From Sabethes cyaneus (taxonomy: Eukaryota; Arthropoda; Insecta; Diptera; Culicidae): a DNA stretch of 64,000 bases. A program made the position numbers and the translations under genes. Below, one piece after another: positions 22,058 to 33,669 of this stretch. Location: NCBI RefSeq assembly GCF_943734655.1, contig NC_071355.1, positions 235,690,027 to 235,754,026 of the forward strand, written 5' to 3'. Below the pieces are notes generated by a model. It ran no database searches, was not told the DNA's origin, and was given only the letters and a program-made list of their open reading frames with translations. Every line of letters begins with the position of its first letter. The stretch's first letter is position 1.

Positions 22058-25000
22058 CTAAAAGAAGGAATGGATAGGTGGTTGCAAATTAGATTACAAA
22101 GCGCACAGCTTTAAAAGCAAAACAGATTATTGTACCTCTAAGTTCAGTTTTCCTATCACCCACTCGAGACCCTGCCGACCCTTTCCCGCGTTGGTACTGA
22201 TGTTTTTCGTCAGTACATCCTCCATGTACCGGTTCAGTGGAACGCCCTCGACCTGTACGGTCGCTTCCTGCCGGAGCAGCGTCTTTTCCGGATCCGACGG
22301 ATGTGGTACGTAGCTGAGCGTTTCGTACACCGAAAGAAAACTGCCGAAGGTGAGATTGATCGTCTTGAGTGTCATCAGTCGTTTGCTGGGATCCACGGTG
22401 GACTTTTCACTAGCGTAGCATACATTGGGCGAACCAATAAGCTGGAAAGAATCGGGAGAAAACGGAGAGAAAAAGTCGTTAGTTCAATTACCGCCCAGAC
22501 AGCAGGCTGTATGGAGTAAGAGGCAAAAGTGATGTAATTCGCAAGTCGCCAGAATACGTAACACTTGAGAAATGGCTGGTCAACTTAAAAATAGCATTCG
22601 CACGGGATATTTTAGTTGCAAACAAGCAGCACTAATGGAGCGAAGTAAAAAAGTCAGAAGGGTAATGCGGAACTGTAAAAAACGACACGCAACAAGTCTA
22701 GCATATAATCCAGGCACGTGCATCGGGCAGTTTCCTTTCCGAGTTTGTTTTACATTTACATGAAAATACCTTTGCACTGACCGATAAGGATGAAACTGAT
22801 AAGGAAATAATCTAATTTTTAGCTAAATCAGACCGACAGATAAAAGAAAGCCAGTTCGCCAAAAAAAATCCTTCCATCAAACCTGCTGATCCACTGCCAA
22901 AATGATTAATTCGACAAGATTTGGCATTGGTCCAGCCGGCTGACACCGATTTACTGGAATCCGATTTCCAAGCGCACGTGTTTGGTGTTGGTTTTCTCTC
23001 TGTCCGAAGGTGCTTTGCTTGCTCACGTTATTCACGTGTTCTTTCCACCTTCCAGAAGAAGAAGCAATTTACAGCTTTTGCTGTAGATTGCATTCAATGC
23101 AAGGTAGAAATTACTCTCACAATGAATGCTAAAAATTTTCCACGACAAAGACAATAAACATTTGACTAATATAGAAACAGGAACGCTTAATTGATATCGT
23201 TAACCAACAGAACGGTGAGCTGATTATCTCCGATCGGACGGTAGAAAATGTTATCAGTGATTTTTGTTATGGAATTGGCCACAAGCATTTGTTTTTAAAA
23301 AGCGGTAAAATTGCACCTGTGTTGTATGAATATCTATCGTGGTTTAGTCACGATAATCACCCCTCGCCGCTAAAGTAGGTGATTTGATAGAAATTAAAAG
23401 TGAAACCTTGACCGTCTTCAAAGTCGCCGGTTATTTTGAAACTTTCAAGATCGTACCGCTTTTCGCTTTTATTTTTCTACCGTGTGAACGTGTGCGTCCG
23501 TCCGGCGTTACGTAAATAAGTTTGTGTCAATAACTGAAGGTGCGAATTTATCAACTTTAATTTCGACTAGTAGAAATCGGGCAAGTGAGCAAGCTTTCCG
23601 GTGAGTGTAACCAAAAATTATTGTTGGTCATCTGTTAATGGGCAGTGAACTGTGAGTAAATATCATCCTGTGACCGAAGAAATTTTACGACACCCAAGCA
23701 AGAGACAGTCAGTAAGTATGACGCGCATTGTAGCCGGTGGTCCTATCAGCAGCCAGCTACGGACGACAATGTGCCGCAGCCGTCGACCTGCCTGTGATGA
23801 TGGCCCACGAGTTTCAAACTCGTAGGTATTTTTATCAGCACACGAGCTGGCGTTGGAAAATTACACCGCAGCTCGTGTTAGCGTCAGCGCAGTTATATAT
23901 TTACTGCAGCAAACGGTACACAATCGTTCTATTAGGATGTCACTGATGACGATCCGCAGTTTAATGTGTGATTCTATGTAGCTGACAGCGAGTATGGGTG
24001 ATCGTATTATTGGCCTATTAAACATAACTTAAATTTTATAAAACATCAGAATCACATTACAGTAATCATATTTATGAATCATAAAATTAGAATTTTGTAT
24101 ATGAAACTGAACAGAGATTATGTCTTATCTCTTACGTCCATTGGGCGCATACTCTTCCAATGGCTATGCGATTGCAATCTGTTTAAGCAAGATTCGTTCC
24201 TTTGTTTCTTTAACATAACGATCTACACGTTGCAGATACTGCCATGGCATGTGGCATGGCAGATTGTTACAAACGATCAATTAGGTAGCACAAATCTACC
24301 ATAGTACAAGACCGGATTATCCAGATTGTCAGATTAAAAGGAGCCAGTAGTTTTTCAATATGATATGGTTGCAATCTAACTTGATTTCCATTAAAAGTAG
24401 CTTCCACAATGCAGTCCTGCATCGACCTCTTTCCCAAATTCAAACCAGCTTCCTTAATTAAATTTGTCATTCCAGCACCTTGGACATTTATTCAATTAAC
24501 ATGATGACTTGGCCAGTTGTGACATGTTGTGTCTGATGGAGTATTTACACCGTCTGGAGCAGCTGTTTCTTTGTGATCGCCGGCGCCGAAATGCCGTTTT
24601 GACTTCCATGGGGGTGAAAACCGAAGAACTGCAGGTGCATCACGTTCAAACGACGTGTAAAACGACTCGGAACATTGCAAGTTTAGCGACTGGGGAAAAA
24701 AACTTTCCACGCAGTGCAAACGTAGTTGTTATGTTTCTTTACAAGCTTTGCATTGCACTTTAGACTTTCAACTACGTCATCTTTCAGCTAAAATATCTTG
24801 TTCAAATGAAATATCATGTTTCTCTTTGTTTATTTGTATACGCTTGCCCGTCATCTAATTCAAATTTTCAAATCGTCGGCGAACGAAAGTACAGGAGATG
24901 ACGTAAGTGCACTAAAGTCGTTTACAAAAGTCGTTTCAAAATATTGAAGAACAATGGTTCGAGTGTGTTTCCTTGGGGTGCGCCGGAAAAAATAAGAAAC

Positions 25001-28000
25001 GTTCGAGAGCGAGCGGAGTTCATTAAAACGAATGTCGTTGCCCGTGGGGTCTGTCAGATATGGTTGGTATTAAGTTAGACCAAGTGATAAAACAGTGATT
25101 TCTAGAAAACCGCGTTCAAAGTTTGCTGCTCTGTATGGTTTATACTTATCAATCATTCGAAATCATCGTCGAAAATTTTCCTAAATTAGTGGATACAGCC
25201 CCAACCGGAGGAAAAATTTTGGCTGTATCTATCACGCATCGATCCGCATGTGTCTGAGGATGAAATATCGGCTCTAGTTAAGGAATGTGTACCTGGAGCG
25301 CAACCAGTTGTTCGAAAGCTGATTAAAAGAGAGGCTGATATAAAATCGCTTGCTTTCGTGTCCTTTAAAGTTGGCTTTGATCTTGAGCATAAAAAATTGC
25401 GCTTGATGCTAACATCTGGCCGAAGGGGATTTATTTTCGGCAATTTTGGGGGCCGAAAGCATCAAAAATTCTACGTACGATACAGTCGGTTCCTTCGCAG
25501 CCTTTGACGAATCCTCGTCTGACACCTTTAAATTAGTTGCCACCATTGGATCTGGCCCGGGACGCACCGAAACAAGCATTTTGGAAGCCCCTAATCTACT
25601 CATCACAGTCGCGCCACTGCGGCCAGCGCTCATCAGTCGTCCCGGTCCTGTGTTTGAGAATGGAAAAGCGGTCTTCCAGCTTGCTAGTGTAGGCAAGTAT
25701 TCTTCTATCAATATTAATTCGGCACCTGATATCCCCGCACCTTGTAGACATTTACTTGCTAACCGTCAACAACTCGACAACGATGTACCTGGATTGCGGT
25801 TTTTGTGTCAAAATGTCCGTGGACTGCGGACAAAAATCGATGATTTCTTCTTGGCGGCTTCTGAATATGACTACGATGTCATTGTATTGACGGAAACGTG
25901 GTTGGATGCTCAGATTAATTCTGTGCAGCTCTTTGGTAACTATTTTAACGTATACCGTTGTGATCGTAATAGCCCTAACAGCGCTAAGACACGTAGAGGT
26001 GGAGTTTCGATTGCGGTTTCAACGCGTCTGATTAGTTATGTTGTCCCGACACCAATTTGCGACACAATCTAACAGCTGTGGGTGATGATCAAAACACCAA
26101 TTCACAGAATCAATGTTGGTGTAATATATTTGCCACCTTATCGCCGAGCTGATGCCAACGCTGTCGACAATCATATTAACTCCATCGGTTCTATTATATC
26201 TTGTCTGCAGCCGAATGATCTCTCATTGCTGTTTGGAGACTACAATCAGTCTGGATTACGGTGGATTCGCTTAAACAACAATTCCCCTTCTATTGACTAC
26301 CTCGATTCATACATTTCTACTGCCAGTTTCGATTTGTTGGGTTCAACTTACACAGTCTTTCACAAATTACATGACTAATAGTAACGATCGTCTTCTTGAC
26401 TTGATACTGACTAACAATCAGAGTATGTGCGAGTTGTTCGAAGCTGCTGAGCCACTAGTTCCGCTCGACCCTAATCATCCAGCGCTGGCTATAACGGTTC
26501 ACCAAAGCTTACCCGTCCAGTTCGAAGATACTCTTTGGACTTTCGCAGAACCGACTTCGATGCTTTGAGTAATGCTATATCACAAATCGATTGGTGGTTT
26601 TTAGGATTATGGATTATGTCCCTCCCCGAGACCGTTGCGTAAACCACCGTGGTCAAACTTTCGCTTACTACAACTCAAGCGTCAGCGATCCCTGGCGCTA
26701 CGTAAATACTGCAGATTGCGTGATGCTTTATTGAAGCAGAATTTTAATCGTATCAGCAATCAGTATCACAAATATAAACGCTACTTGTACAAACGATATA
26801 CGCATCGAATGCAGCGTAATATTAGATTGAATCCAAAGATCTTTTGGTCATTCGTTCAACAGTAAGAGGAAGGAGGAAGGATTGCCTAAAGACAAGTCCT
26901 TATTGGATGTGATTGTCATGATGTTGGAAAAATGTACGTTGTTCGTAGCTCAGTTGCTACAATTGCGCAAACCAATACGGCAATGAGTAGCACTCCTAGC
27001 AACCTGTTGGATTTTAATCTACCTGCAATAACTGCTCGTCGCATCGAAGCTGCAATCAATAAAGTTAAATGTTCGTTTGCATCTGGTCCTGATGGAATTT
27101 CTTCATGTGTTTTAAAAAGGAGCGCAGCTAGCTTTATACGTCCGTTGCTTCAACAGTGCTTATTTCCTACGACATGGAAGATTTCTGTTATGTTTCCTGT
27201 GTATAAAAAAGGTGACAAGCGCAATATAATTAACTACAGAGGTATAACATCCCTTTGCGCTTGCTCAAAGGTGTTCGAAATCATTATACACGACGTTCTT
27301 TTCGCAAGCTGTAAACAATGCGTGTCAACAGATCAACATGGATTTTTCCCGAAACGCTCTACCGCAACGAACCTCGTGCAATTCACGGCAACTTGCTTAC
27401 AAAACATGAGTATAGGTGCCCAAATAGACGCAGTTTATACTGACTTGAAAGCTGCATTCGATCGGGTTGGCCATAATATACTACTGGTGAAATTGGAAAA
27501 AATTGGAGTTAATTCTGCACTTGTACGATGGTTTCGATCCTATCTATTGAATCGAATGCTCTGCGTGAGGATAGGAAACCAGGAGTATTTCACGAATCTC
27601 TCCGGCATACCACAAGGCAGTAACCTCGGGCCGTTGCTCTTTATTAACGATACTGTTGACTGTTTGGAACTTCAACGTTTGATTGACATTTTTCTGCAGT
27701 GGTGTTCCAGTAATCTTCTAACCATCTGTATCGAGAAATGTGATTTCATTTTATCGTAAATCCAGCCCGATCAGTTTTAACTGCACAATAATGTGTGGTC
27801 AGAGCATAGCTAGAGTAAACCGGGTTCGTGATTTGGGTGTTACATTAGAAACTCCGTTTACATTTGGCCCACACTACAACGAAATAATTGCCAAGGCTAA
27901 TAGGCAGCTTGGATTCATGTTCAAGGTAGCAGATAAATTTTGCGATCCTATGTGCCTACGATCGCTGTACTGTTGCCTGGAGCGATCTCTTCTTGAGACC

Positions 28001-31000
28001 AACTTGGTTGTTTGGTGTCCATTCAACGCGAACTGGATAGCAAGAATAGAAGCCGTGCAGCGGAAGTTCGTGCGATATGCTGTACGTTTCCTGCCATGGC
28101 GTAATCGATTCCAGCTTCCTGCATACACCGAGCGCTGTCAGCTTCTCGGAATTCAGACTTTGGAGCGAAGACCATTCGAAGCACAAGCTGTATTTGTGGC
28201 AAAAGTTTTGCATGGTGAAAATGATGCTCCAAGTATTTTGCAGTAACTGAATTTGTACGCTCCGGAAAGGCATTTGAGGCCCAGGAATCTTCTGTTTCTA
28301 CCCCATCGAAGTGTTTCGTATGGGCAACATGATCCCATTCGCTACACGTCGGCAAACTTCAACGAGGTGGTAGATTTGTTCGACTTCAACATCACCACAT
28401 CGTCATTTAAAGAACGGCTTCGTAGATGACTGATGACGAGCACCCTATTGCATGAAATATTTCGAGCCATGATTTTTATGTCGTGTGGACCAACCAATAT
28501 GGCTTGAACGATTATCCCATAGCCGTACAATCACGGATTCGTCTATATTTGTTCAAGACCCATCCAAAGATGATAGATCTAGTTCGCATAAACTATCTCT
28601 GAGCTGATCAGTCTTTAGTATTTTCCTACTTCCCAGTTTTTACATAGATACAAACAAACTTACAAGACATCTTTCATATTAAATAGCACTACATTATCAC
28701 TCTATTGTTCTTGAAAGCATCAATCGACGAGCTTTTTAGTTGTAGCTGCTTGTTCCGCTTTTACCTTGTTGTCTCCTCATGAAGTAAACGCAAAATTGGC
28801 AATTCGATCAAATTCATTCGGCTTGGTGACTTTAGCTCTATCTAGAAATCGTCTCTACTCGATTAGCCTTGGACAATCCGTTGGCCATTCCTGGAGCGTT
28901 CCGGCTCCCGCGAGGAAACTTTAGTCTGGTTGAACCATTTCACATCTGAAACAAACGCAAGATGATCAATGAGATCAATGGGGTCCTCGGTAGGTTAGAA
29001 CGGTTAGAACAAAATCAGCGGTACTCTCGTCCTTGATTTGACCAGTCCACCATGACACCGTGACTTTCATCGAGCTACTTATCCTGATGTGATGTTCATT
29101 AGGATTCCACCTGCTTTACAGTGCTATACCAACATGCTCGGTACACGGCTATCTGTCTCCAGTGTCTCGAACGTCCCACATTTGTTAGGTTGAGCACCTG
29201 AGCACCTGGTACATATCAGCCGAATGAGGCGAACACCAGTTGTGCGTTATTCTCACATGTACCGCCCATTGCATCTTAGCTCGTGATTCATCCTTCTCCT
29301 TCATGCACCGTTCTCGCATACCTTGCAAAAGGGAGTACTAAGCACATGACGTCCGATAAAGACCTATGATTACAAGTCCTCATCAAGCATTGTCCATTTT
29401 CCGTGCTGCACTTAGTACAACGGTGAAGCTTACCATACCTTATAAGAATATACGATATAAGATAAGAATATACGGATTTCTCTGCGACGGAATATGAGAA
29501 TGACGTGAACGCCACCTCTTTGACCTAGACGCTATCTACTGGCTCTCAAAAAGTTAAGTAGTCCCTGCTTCTGCAAATATTTGAACAACATTGATCGTGA
29601 ACTGAAACGCAATCTCAAGTCGTTCAGGAAATATGTCAGCGTCCGACGAAAAGTCGACGGTCTTACAGCAGCCATATTTCTTAAAGACGACACTGATGCA
29701 TATATATGTATATGGTTTGCTAACTGTTCTTGCGGGAGTTCTCCAGTGTTTTTGTAGATGACAGGCTGTCTAAAACTGACTTTGACGTTATCAACAGAGT
29801 CTTCTGCTTCTAATAAGCTTAATCGGCATCGTACAACTGGACTAACTCGGCATTGGAGGGACGCCGCTCCAATGGTTTAACCTGTATTTGTCGAATTGTC
29901 TCGTTAATGTGTTTATTGGCTGGTTCTTTTCACCGGCTTTCACTAATTTTTCCGAAATTCCACAAGGTAGCCATCTCGAACGGTTGGATTTTCTTTATTT
30001 TAAAGACGTCAACATGGTGTTCAAACGCAGAGCCGTTGATGTCTGCTTTATTAACGTTTTTCTAACAATCTGTAAGAGGAGCCGGTAGTGTTGCTTCAAG
30101 ACTTAACAAGTACTCAATAGCGGCTTCAAAAAGCTTGTAATGTTCCAAATTGCCCCGCGACAAGCGACGATACTGAACAGTGTTACCAACGGAGTCGTGA
30201 ATGCACTTTAACTATCAAAAGTTAGCTGTCGGAATCAAATTTTGCACCACGATAAGCTCTAAAGTTGATAATCAAGAAGTGCTCCCATCAGTCGACACGA
30301 AGTTGAATTGCGTTGTGGTCTTTCTCCAGGTGTACAGATATGGGAGGCTATGCCGGAAGTAGGTACCTCGTATAGTTATATTTTTGGAGGCGACGAAGCC
30401 AGAATTAATCTAGGGCCGATTTCGTTCGTAACTAAGTGTTGATTTTTGTGAAATCTGTCCTTACCTATATAATTAATTATTCTTATTTCCTCCGAAAATT
30501 CGTTAGCGACCCGATCTTGTTGAAGAATTGCTTCTTGTTCGACTTGTTGCTCGAGATCGAATGAATGGATTTGCCGAACAAAACTGTGGTATGTTGTCGT
30601 TGTAGTCATGTGTCGTGTTGTTGGCATCATTGTCGCGGGTTATCTGAGATCACGTTTTCAATGTTTTAATACTGATGGCCTATATTCCGCAATTTTAACA
30701 TCATATCTATAGCAGTTGTCGTTTTCACGCATAAGCTGTGCGTAAAAAGCGTCCTAATCATCCCCATCACTTCCTAAGAGCGAACTAAAGCAAAGCCTAG
30801 GTGCTACATTCCGTTATCGAAACTTGACCTCCTGTTTTTATGCGACAGACTTTGCAGCCAGCTGTTAACTGCAGGGCCAGTTGCTACGATCCTATTGATT
30901 CCAACAGCCTCTCCCATCCGAGATTCGAACCTGCGACGACTGGCTGATTAGGCCAGCATAATACCTCGAGGCCAACTGGGAGTGAACTATTCACGTTAAT

Positions 31001-33242
31001 AACGCTAAGCCCAGAGACGGACTCCAATCTTTAATTGGCATATATCTTATAAAGCATTTATATTTGAAAATGGGGATAACTTGCAAAAGCACAAATAGAA
31101 TATTTAATAAGATTATCGTCTTTCTACATCAGAAATCGTAAAAATAAGATTTTTATTGTTTTCTTAATATAAAAGAAAACTAAACATAAGATTCTTTATA
31201 TACGAAACTATATGTCGATCAAATGAGTATAACCAATATATATAGAATGCCAGTGTCGCTGGTGTTTCATGGATATTTTGGTGGCAAACATGTTGCTGGC
31301 TCGTGTCTTGGATACGGGAACTACATTGTCAAATTGCACAATAGAAAATTTTCCTGCCGACGAAATACCTTAAAACGACCAAATTGGGTGATTTATCCTA
31401 CGTGATTTACGAAAAAGCAGAAAGATTTTTTATTGGGTTGCATTTTAGTTTGACAATCAGATTCCCGTTTCGAATCGATCACTCACACATATGCGCATAC
31501 AATGTAAATACATAATTTTCAAATGTGTGATGTTTACCACGAGCACTGCAGCGACACTGGCATTCTATATATATTGATTCTACTATCAAATGAGTAGAAT
31601 CAATATGAAGTATTCCACCACGCACACACATAAAGAAATTTTGACATTAGCTGAGGCCCTCGCTGAGGCTGTTTGCAGTAGGAGTAATATCAACAACATC
31701 AAATTCCAAACTCCCGGATCCTCTCCTCCACTCTTTGCTCCCCTCTCACTCCTACATAAGCGATCCTCAGCAAATGTCATTCTCGTTGGTGACGAAACCG
31801 CAAATTACTTCATATATAGAATGCCAGTGTCGCTGCAGTGCTCGTGGTAAACATCACACATTTGAAAATTATGTATTTACATTGTATGCGCATATGTGTG
31901 AGTGATCGATTCGAAACGGGAATCTGATTGACAAACTAAAAAGGCAACCCAATAAAAAATCTTTCTGCTTTTTCGTAAATCACGTAGGATAAATCACCCG
32001 ATTTGGTCGTTTTAAGGTATTTCGTCGGCAGGAAAATTTTCTATTGGGCAATTTGACAATGTAGTTCCCGTATCCAAGACACGAACCAGCAACATGTTTG
32101 CCACCAAAATATCCATGAAACACCAGCGACACTGGCATTCTATATATTGTGCTTTGCAGCTGTACCTGGATTAATCCAGATTATTTTCTATAATGCCAAT
32201 GTATATGACAAAAGAAAACAGCAACATTGCAGTTGTCACTCTTTCTCTTTCTCACTCACAGCATTCGCAGTATCGCACTTTTTGTGCCAGTCGCACTTTT
32301 AGACTGCGGTGTCCAGTAAGGTGCAAAATGCGGGATATATTGGTTATACTATCAAATGCGATACTGCAATACAATTTACGCAACTATTAATCTTACCTTT
32401 TGAGCCCACTGCGGGAAATACCACTTGGTGCTGACCAGCCGATGGGTGTGCAGGACACCATCGACGACACGCCGCTCGACTACGTCGGTTCCGATAACTG
32501 CTGTGTTGATTGGGTTCGGGTACTTGCGCCAGGCAGCCTGTGCCACAGTTTCCCATGGATGGCTACGCACGGAAGAAGCAGAAAAATCAAACAGAGCCAA
32601 TTAGTATCTAATTAATCAATTTGTTAATAATCGATAAGAGCGTGTTCAGTTCAATTCTGGCTGAGTAAAATCTGACAAGGGCAATGACACCGTCCTGTTG
32701 TTACACACGAAATCTTGGAAACCTCCCCCATGGACCTTCATGTTCTGTTTAACAACAGAACCTCGTCACAGTCACTATACACTGATTGGCGTGAACGCAA
32801 TTCAACCAGCTGTTAAGATTCTCACATGCTAAGCTGGTGACGTCGCCGACTGCTGCAAAGACGGAACGGAACAAAGAAATTCACAACCTTCACCAGCAAA
32901 CGACGGCACTCACACACGTATGCTTTTATTAATTCGACTGGTGCTACGCCAAAAATGTTTGACTTAATTTCGTAATCAAGCTCGAAAGTAGGTATATCGA
33001 GTCGCGGTAAGAAGCATGGCCAAAGGTCATTCATAACCACGGCCCGTTACTGTTGCTAGGCGCAGCTAGACATCACGTCACTAATCACTGGTACTCCATG
33101 TCTGGAAAACCCGGAACATTCTAGACTGACGCAGTTGGTCCGTTCTTTTACATAATCAATACTAGCATAAAACTACTCAGCCTTCCGTCAGATAAGCTGT
33201 ATAAACTTACTTGAATACATGCTCGGACGTCCAGATTTTCAT
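21917..33242 (-). CDS. slmo: slowmo/PRELID3 family mitochondrial lipid transfer protein
   Basis: Four coding exons join in frame on the minus strand: 33242-33211, 32562-32397, 22441-22136 and 22057-21917, giving 214 codons plus stop. Fly Slowmo is of about this length. The product starts MKIWTSEHVFNHPWETV and continues AAWRKYPNP..VIGTDVVERR, DGVLHTHRLVSTKW, VCYASEKSTVDP and NAGKGRQGLEW, all hallmarks of the PRELI/MSF1 domain (about residues 1-170). A lysine-rich helical tail follows. Family members move phosphatidylserine between mitochondrial membranes together with a TRIAP1/Mdm35-type partner; that role is family knowledge. Splice sites are canonical (AAG|GTAAGA, TTTCCAG|C, GAG|GTACAA, TTTTAG|A). 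The second intron is about 9.95 kb and full of transposon relics, including a LINE on the opposite strand. No coding lesion is seen. Confidence 0.92.
22136..22441 (-). CDS. slmo: slowmo coding exon 3
   Basis: Encodes residues 67-168 (LIGSPNVCYASEKS to EWVIGKLNLE), the second half of the PRELI/MSF1 domain. Acceptor TTTCCAG, donor GTACAA. Confidence 0.92.
22442..24860 (-). other. slowmo intron 2, part without a recognised element
   Basis: No gene or intact repeat was recognised. A GC-richer piece near 23450-23640 ends in a donor-like CCG|GTGAGT on the plus strand and could be a relic of a LINE 5' end or a noncoding exon. Open frames at 22921-23157 and 24509-24763 show no motifs. Confidence 0.35.
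24860..25060 (-). pseudogene. LINE RT scrap
   Basis: The minus strand near 25000-24930 reads FSGAPQGNTLEPLFFNILK, a decayed version of the G(I/V)PQGS.LGPLLF box of LINE reverse transcriptases. The rest of the enzyme is missing. Confidence 0.5.
25190..28430 (+). pseudogene. CR1-clade LINE, T1/Q-like, crippled
   Basis: An almost continuous element lies inside slowmo intron 2 on the opposite strand. The ORF1 C-terminus is at about 25210-25440 (LYLSRIDPHVSEDEISALV). Endonuclease is at about 25790-26560: CQNVRGLRTK, LTETWLDAQ, RGGVSIAV, LLFGDYNQSG, DLILTN. RT is at about 27000-27760: GPDGISSCVLK, PVYKKGDKRNIINYRGI, TDLKAAFDRVGHN, GIPQGSNLGPLLF. The C-terminal part is at 27740-28430: AVQRKFVRYA and AVFVAKVLHGE..APSIL, a T1/Q signature. 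Lesions are a TAA at 26070, a frameshift near 26350, an ORF1 truncated at its 5' end, and a gap after GPLLF that removes the (Y/F)ADD catalytic box. It cannot encode a working RT. Confidence 0.85.
28640..29480. other. slowmo intron 2, LINE-derived debris
   Basis: No clear domain. The part near 29330-29470 resembles the 14.98-15.12 kb tail of the RTE-like LINE (the segments around TGATTACAAGTCCTCATCAAG and GGTGAAGCTTACCATACC), so it is probably a minus-strand LINE tail. Confidence 0.35.
29830..30080 (+). pseudogene. LINE RT scrap
   Basis: The plus strand reads TPLQWFNLYLSNCLVNVFIG, then SEIPQGSHLERLDFLYFKDVN, a decayed PQGS box and following strand of a CR1/jockey-type RT. The YADD box is not found. 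Confidence 0.55.
30100..30330 (-). pseudogene. RTE-like LINE endonuclease scrap
   Basis: On the minus strand the stretch around 30275-30200 parallels 16570-16500: a DVR.YRGA..DSD..L.VKV pattern, here degraded. It faces opposite to the RT scrap at 29.8 kb. Confidence 0.45.
30778..30981 (-). repeat. tRNA-derived SINE, full-length-looking
   Basis: On the minus strand the head reads GGCCTCGAGGTATTATGCTG, GCCTAATCAGCCAGTCGTCG and the B-box-like AGGTTCGAATCT. The body includes CAGCTGGCTGCAAAGTCTGT, CGCATAAAAACAGGAGGTCA and GGAATGTAGCACCTAGGC. The last parts match the copy at 34083-34296 closely. Same family as 17.05 and 55.38 kb. Confidence 0.75.
31241..31569. mobile_element. ~330-bp MITE, copy 1
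   Basis: It begins TATAGAATGCCAGTGTCGCT and ends with the exact inverse complement, a 20-bp terminal inverted repeat. No coding capacity. It lies in slowmo intron 2. The flanks are TA-rich, so a TA or TATA duplication is possible but not provable. Confidence 0.8.
31815..32144. mobile_element. ~330-bp MITE, copy 2 (inverted)
   Basis: This is the inverse complement of copy 1 along its whole length with few differences, and has the same 20-bp ends. It lies 245 bp from copy 1 and about 250 bp beyond the slowmo exon 2 donor, in intron 2. Confidence 0.8.
32145..32340. repeat. inverted repeat arm A, with palindrome CTGGATTAATCCAG
   Basis: About 190 bp that recurs inverted at 33670-33856 (plus 34062-34073 beyond an insertion). 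It holds a perfect 14-bp palindrome at 32166-32179 and the uninterrupted site TTTGCAGC at 32153-32160. Its end adjoins MITE copy 2. Confidence 0.8.
32397..32562 (-). CDS. slmo: slowmo coding exon 2
   Basis: Encodes the end of Asn11 to Lys66, starting HPWETVAQAAWRKYPNP. Acceptor GCGTAG, donor GTAAGA. Confidence 0.92.
33211..33242 (-). CDS. slmo: slowmo coding exon 1
   Basis: ATG at 33242-33240 sits in AAACGATG. The exon encodes residues 1-10 and two bases of Asn11, then GTAAGT. The Asn codon is completed by the first base of exon 2. Confidence 0.88.
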
Positions 33243-33668
33243 CGTTTCACTTTTCTAGGCTTCCGTAATCTATCACAAAAGCAAAGGATCAACTAAAAAA
33301 TCTCCCGATTAAAGATCCGAAATGGAAAACACACACGCGAAACCGTTTTTTCTCGATTGACCACCCAGTAGGAATCCGCAACCGGGATCGGAACTGAAAG
33401 AAAACTTTCACGAAAAAACGGAACACAAAACCACGACCGTCTCGTTACAGCATCGGTGAAAAAGTGAATTTTTCCGATTTTTTCTGTCGCTTTTCGGCGA
33501 GGTTGGTTTCGTCGTGGTGTGCGTGTGGGAATTGCGAACAGGGTAATCCAAAAAAACATGCGTCTACCGTCAGCTGTCAAATGGGTGCCCTTTGGAAATG
33601 CTGCTTAAAGCACTACTACAGCCAGTGTTGCCGATTCGCGACTGCGAAACTAAAAGAGATTTTTAAAT
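33243..33668 (-). promoter_or_regulatory. probable slowmo 5' UTR and promoter region
   Basis: About 430 bp of unique sequence lies between the slowmo ATG and the start of repeat arm B. It has no coding signal and is less AT-rich than the surroundings. The transcription start cannot be fixed by eye. Confidence 0.4.
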
Positions 33669-33669
33669 A

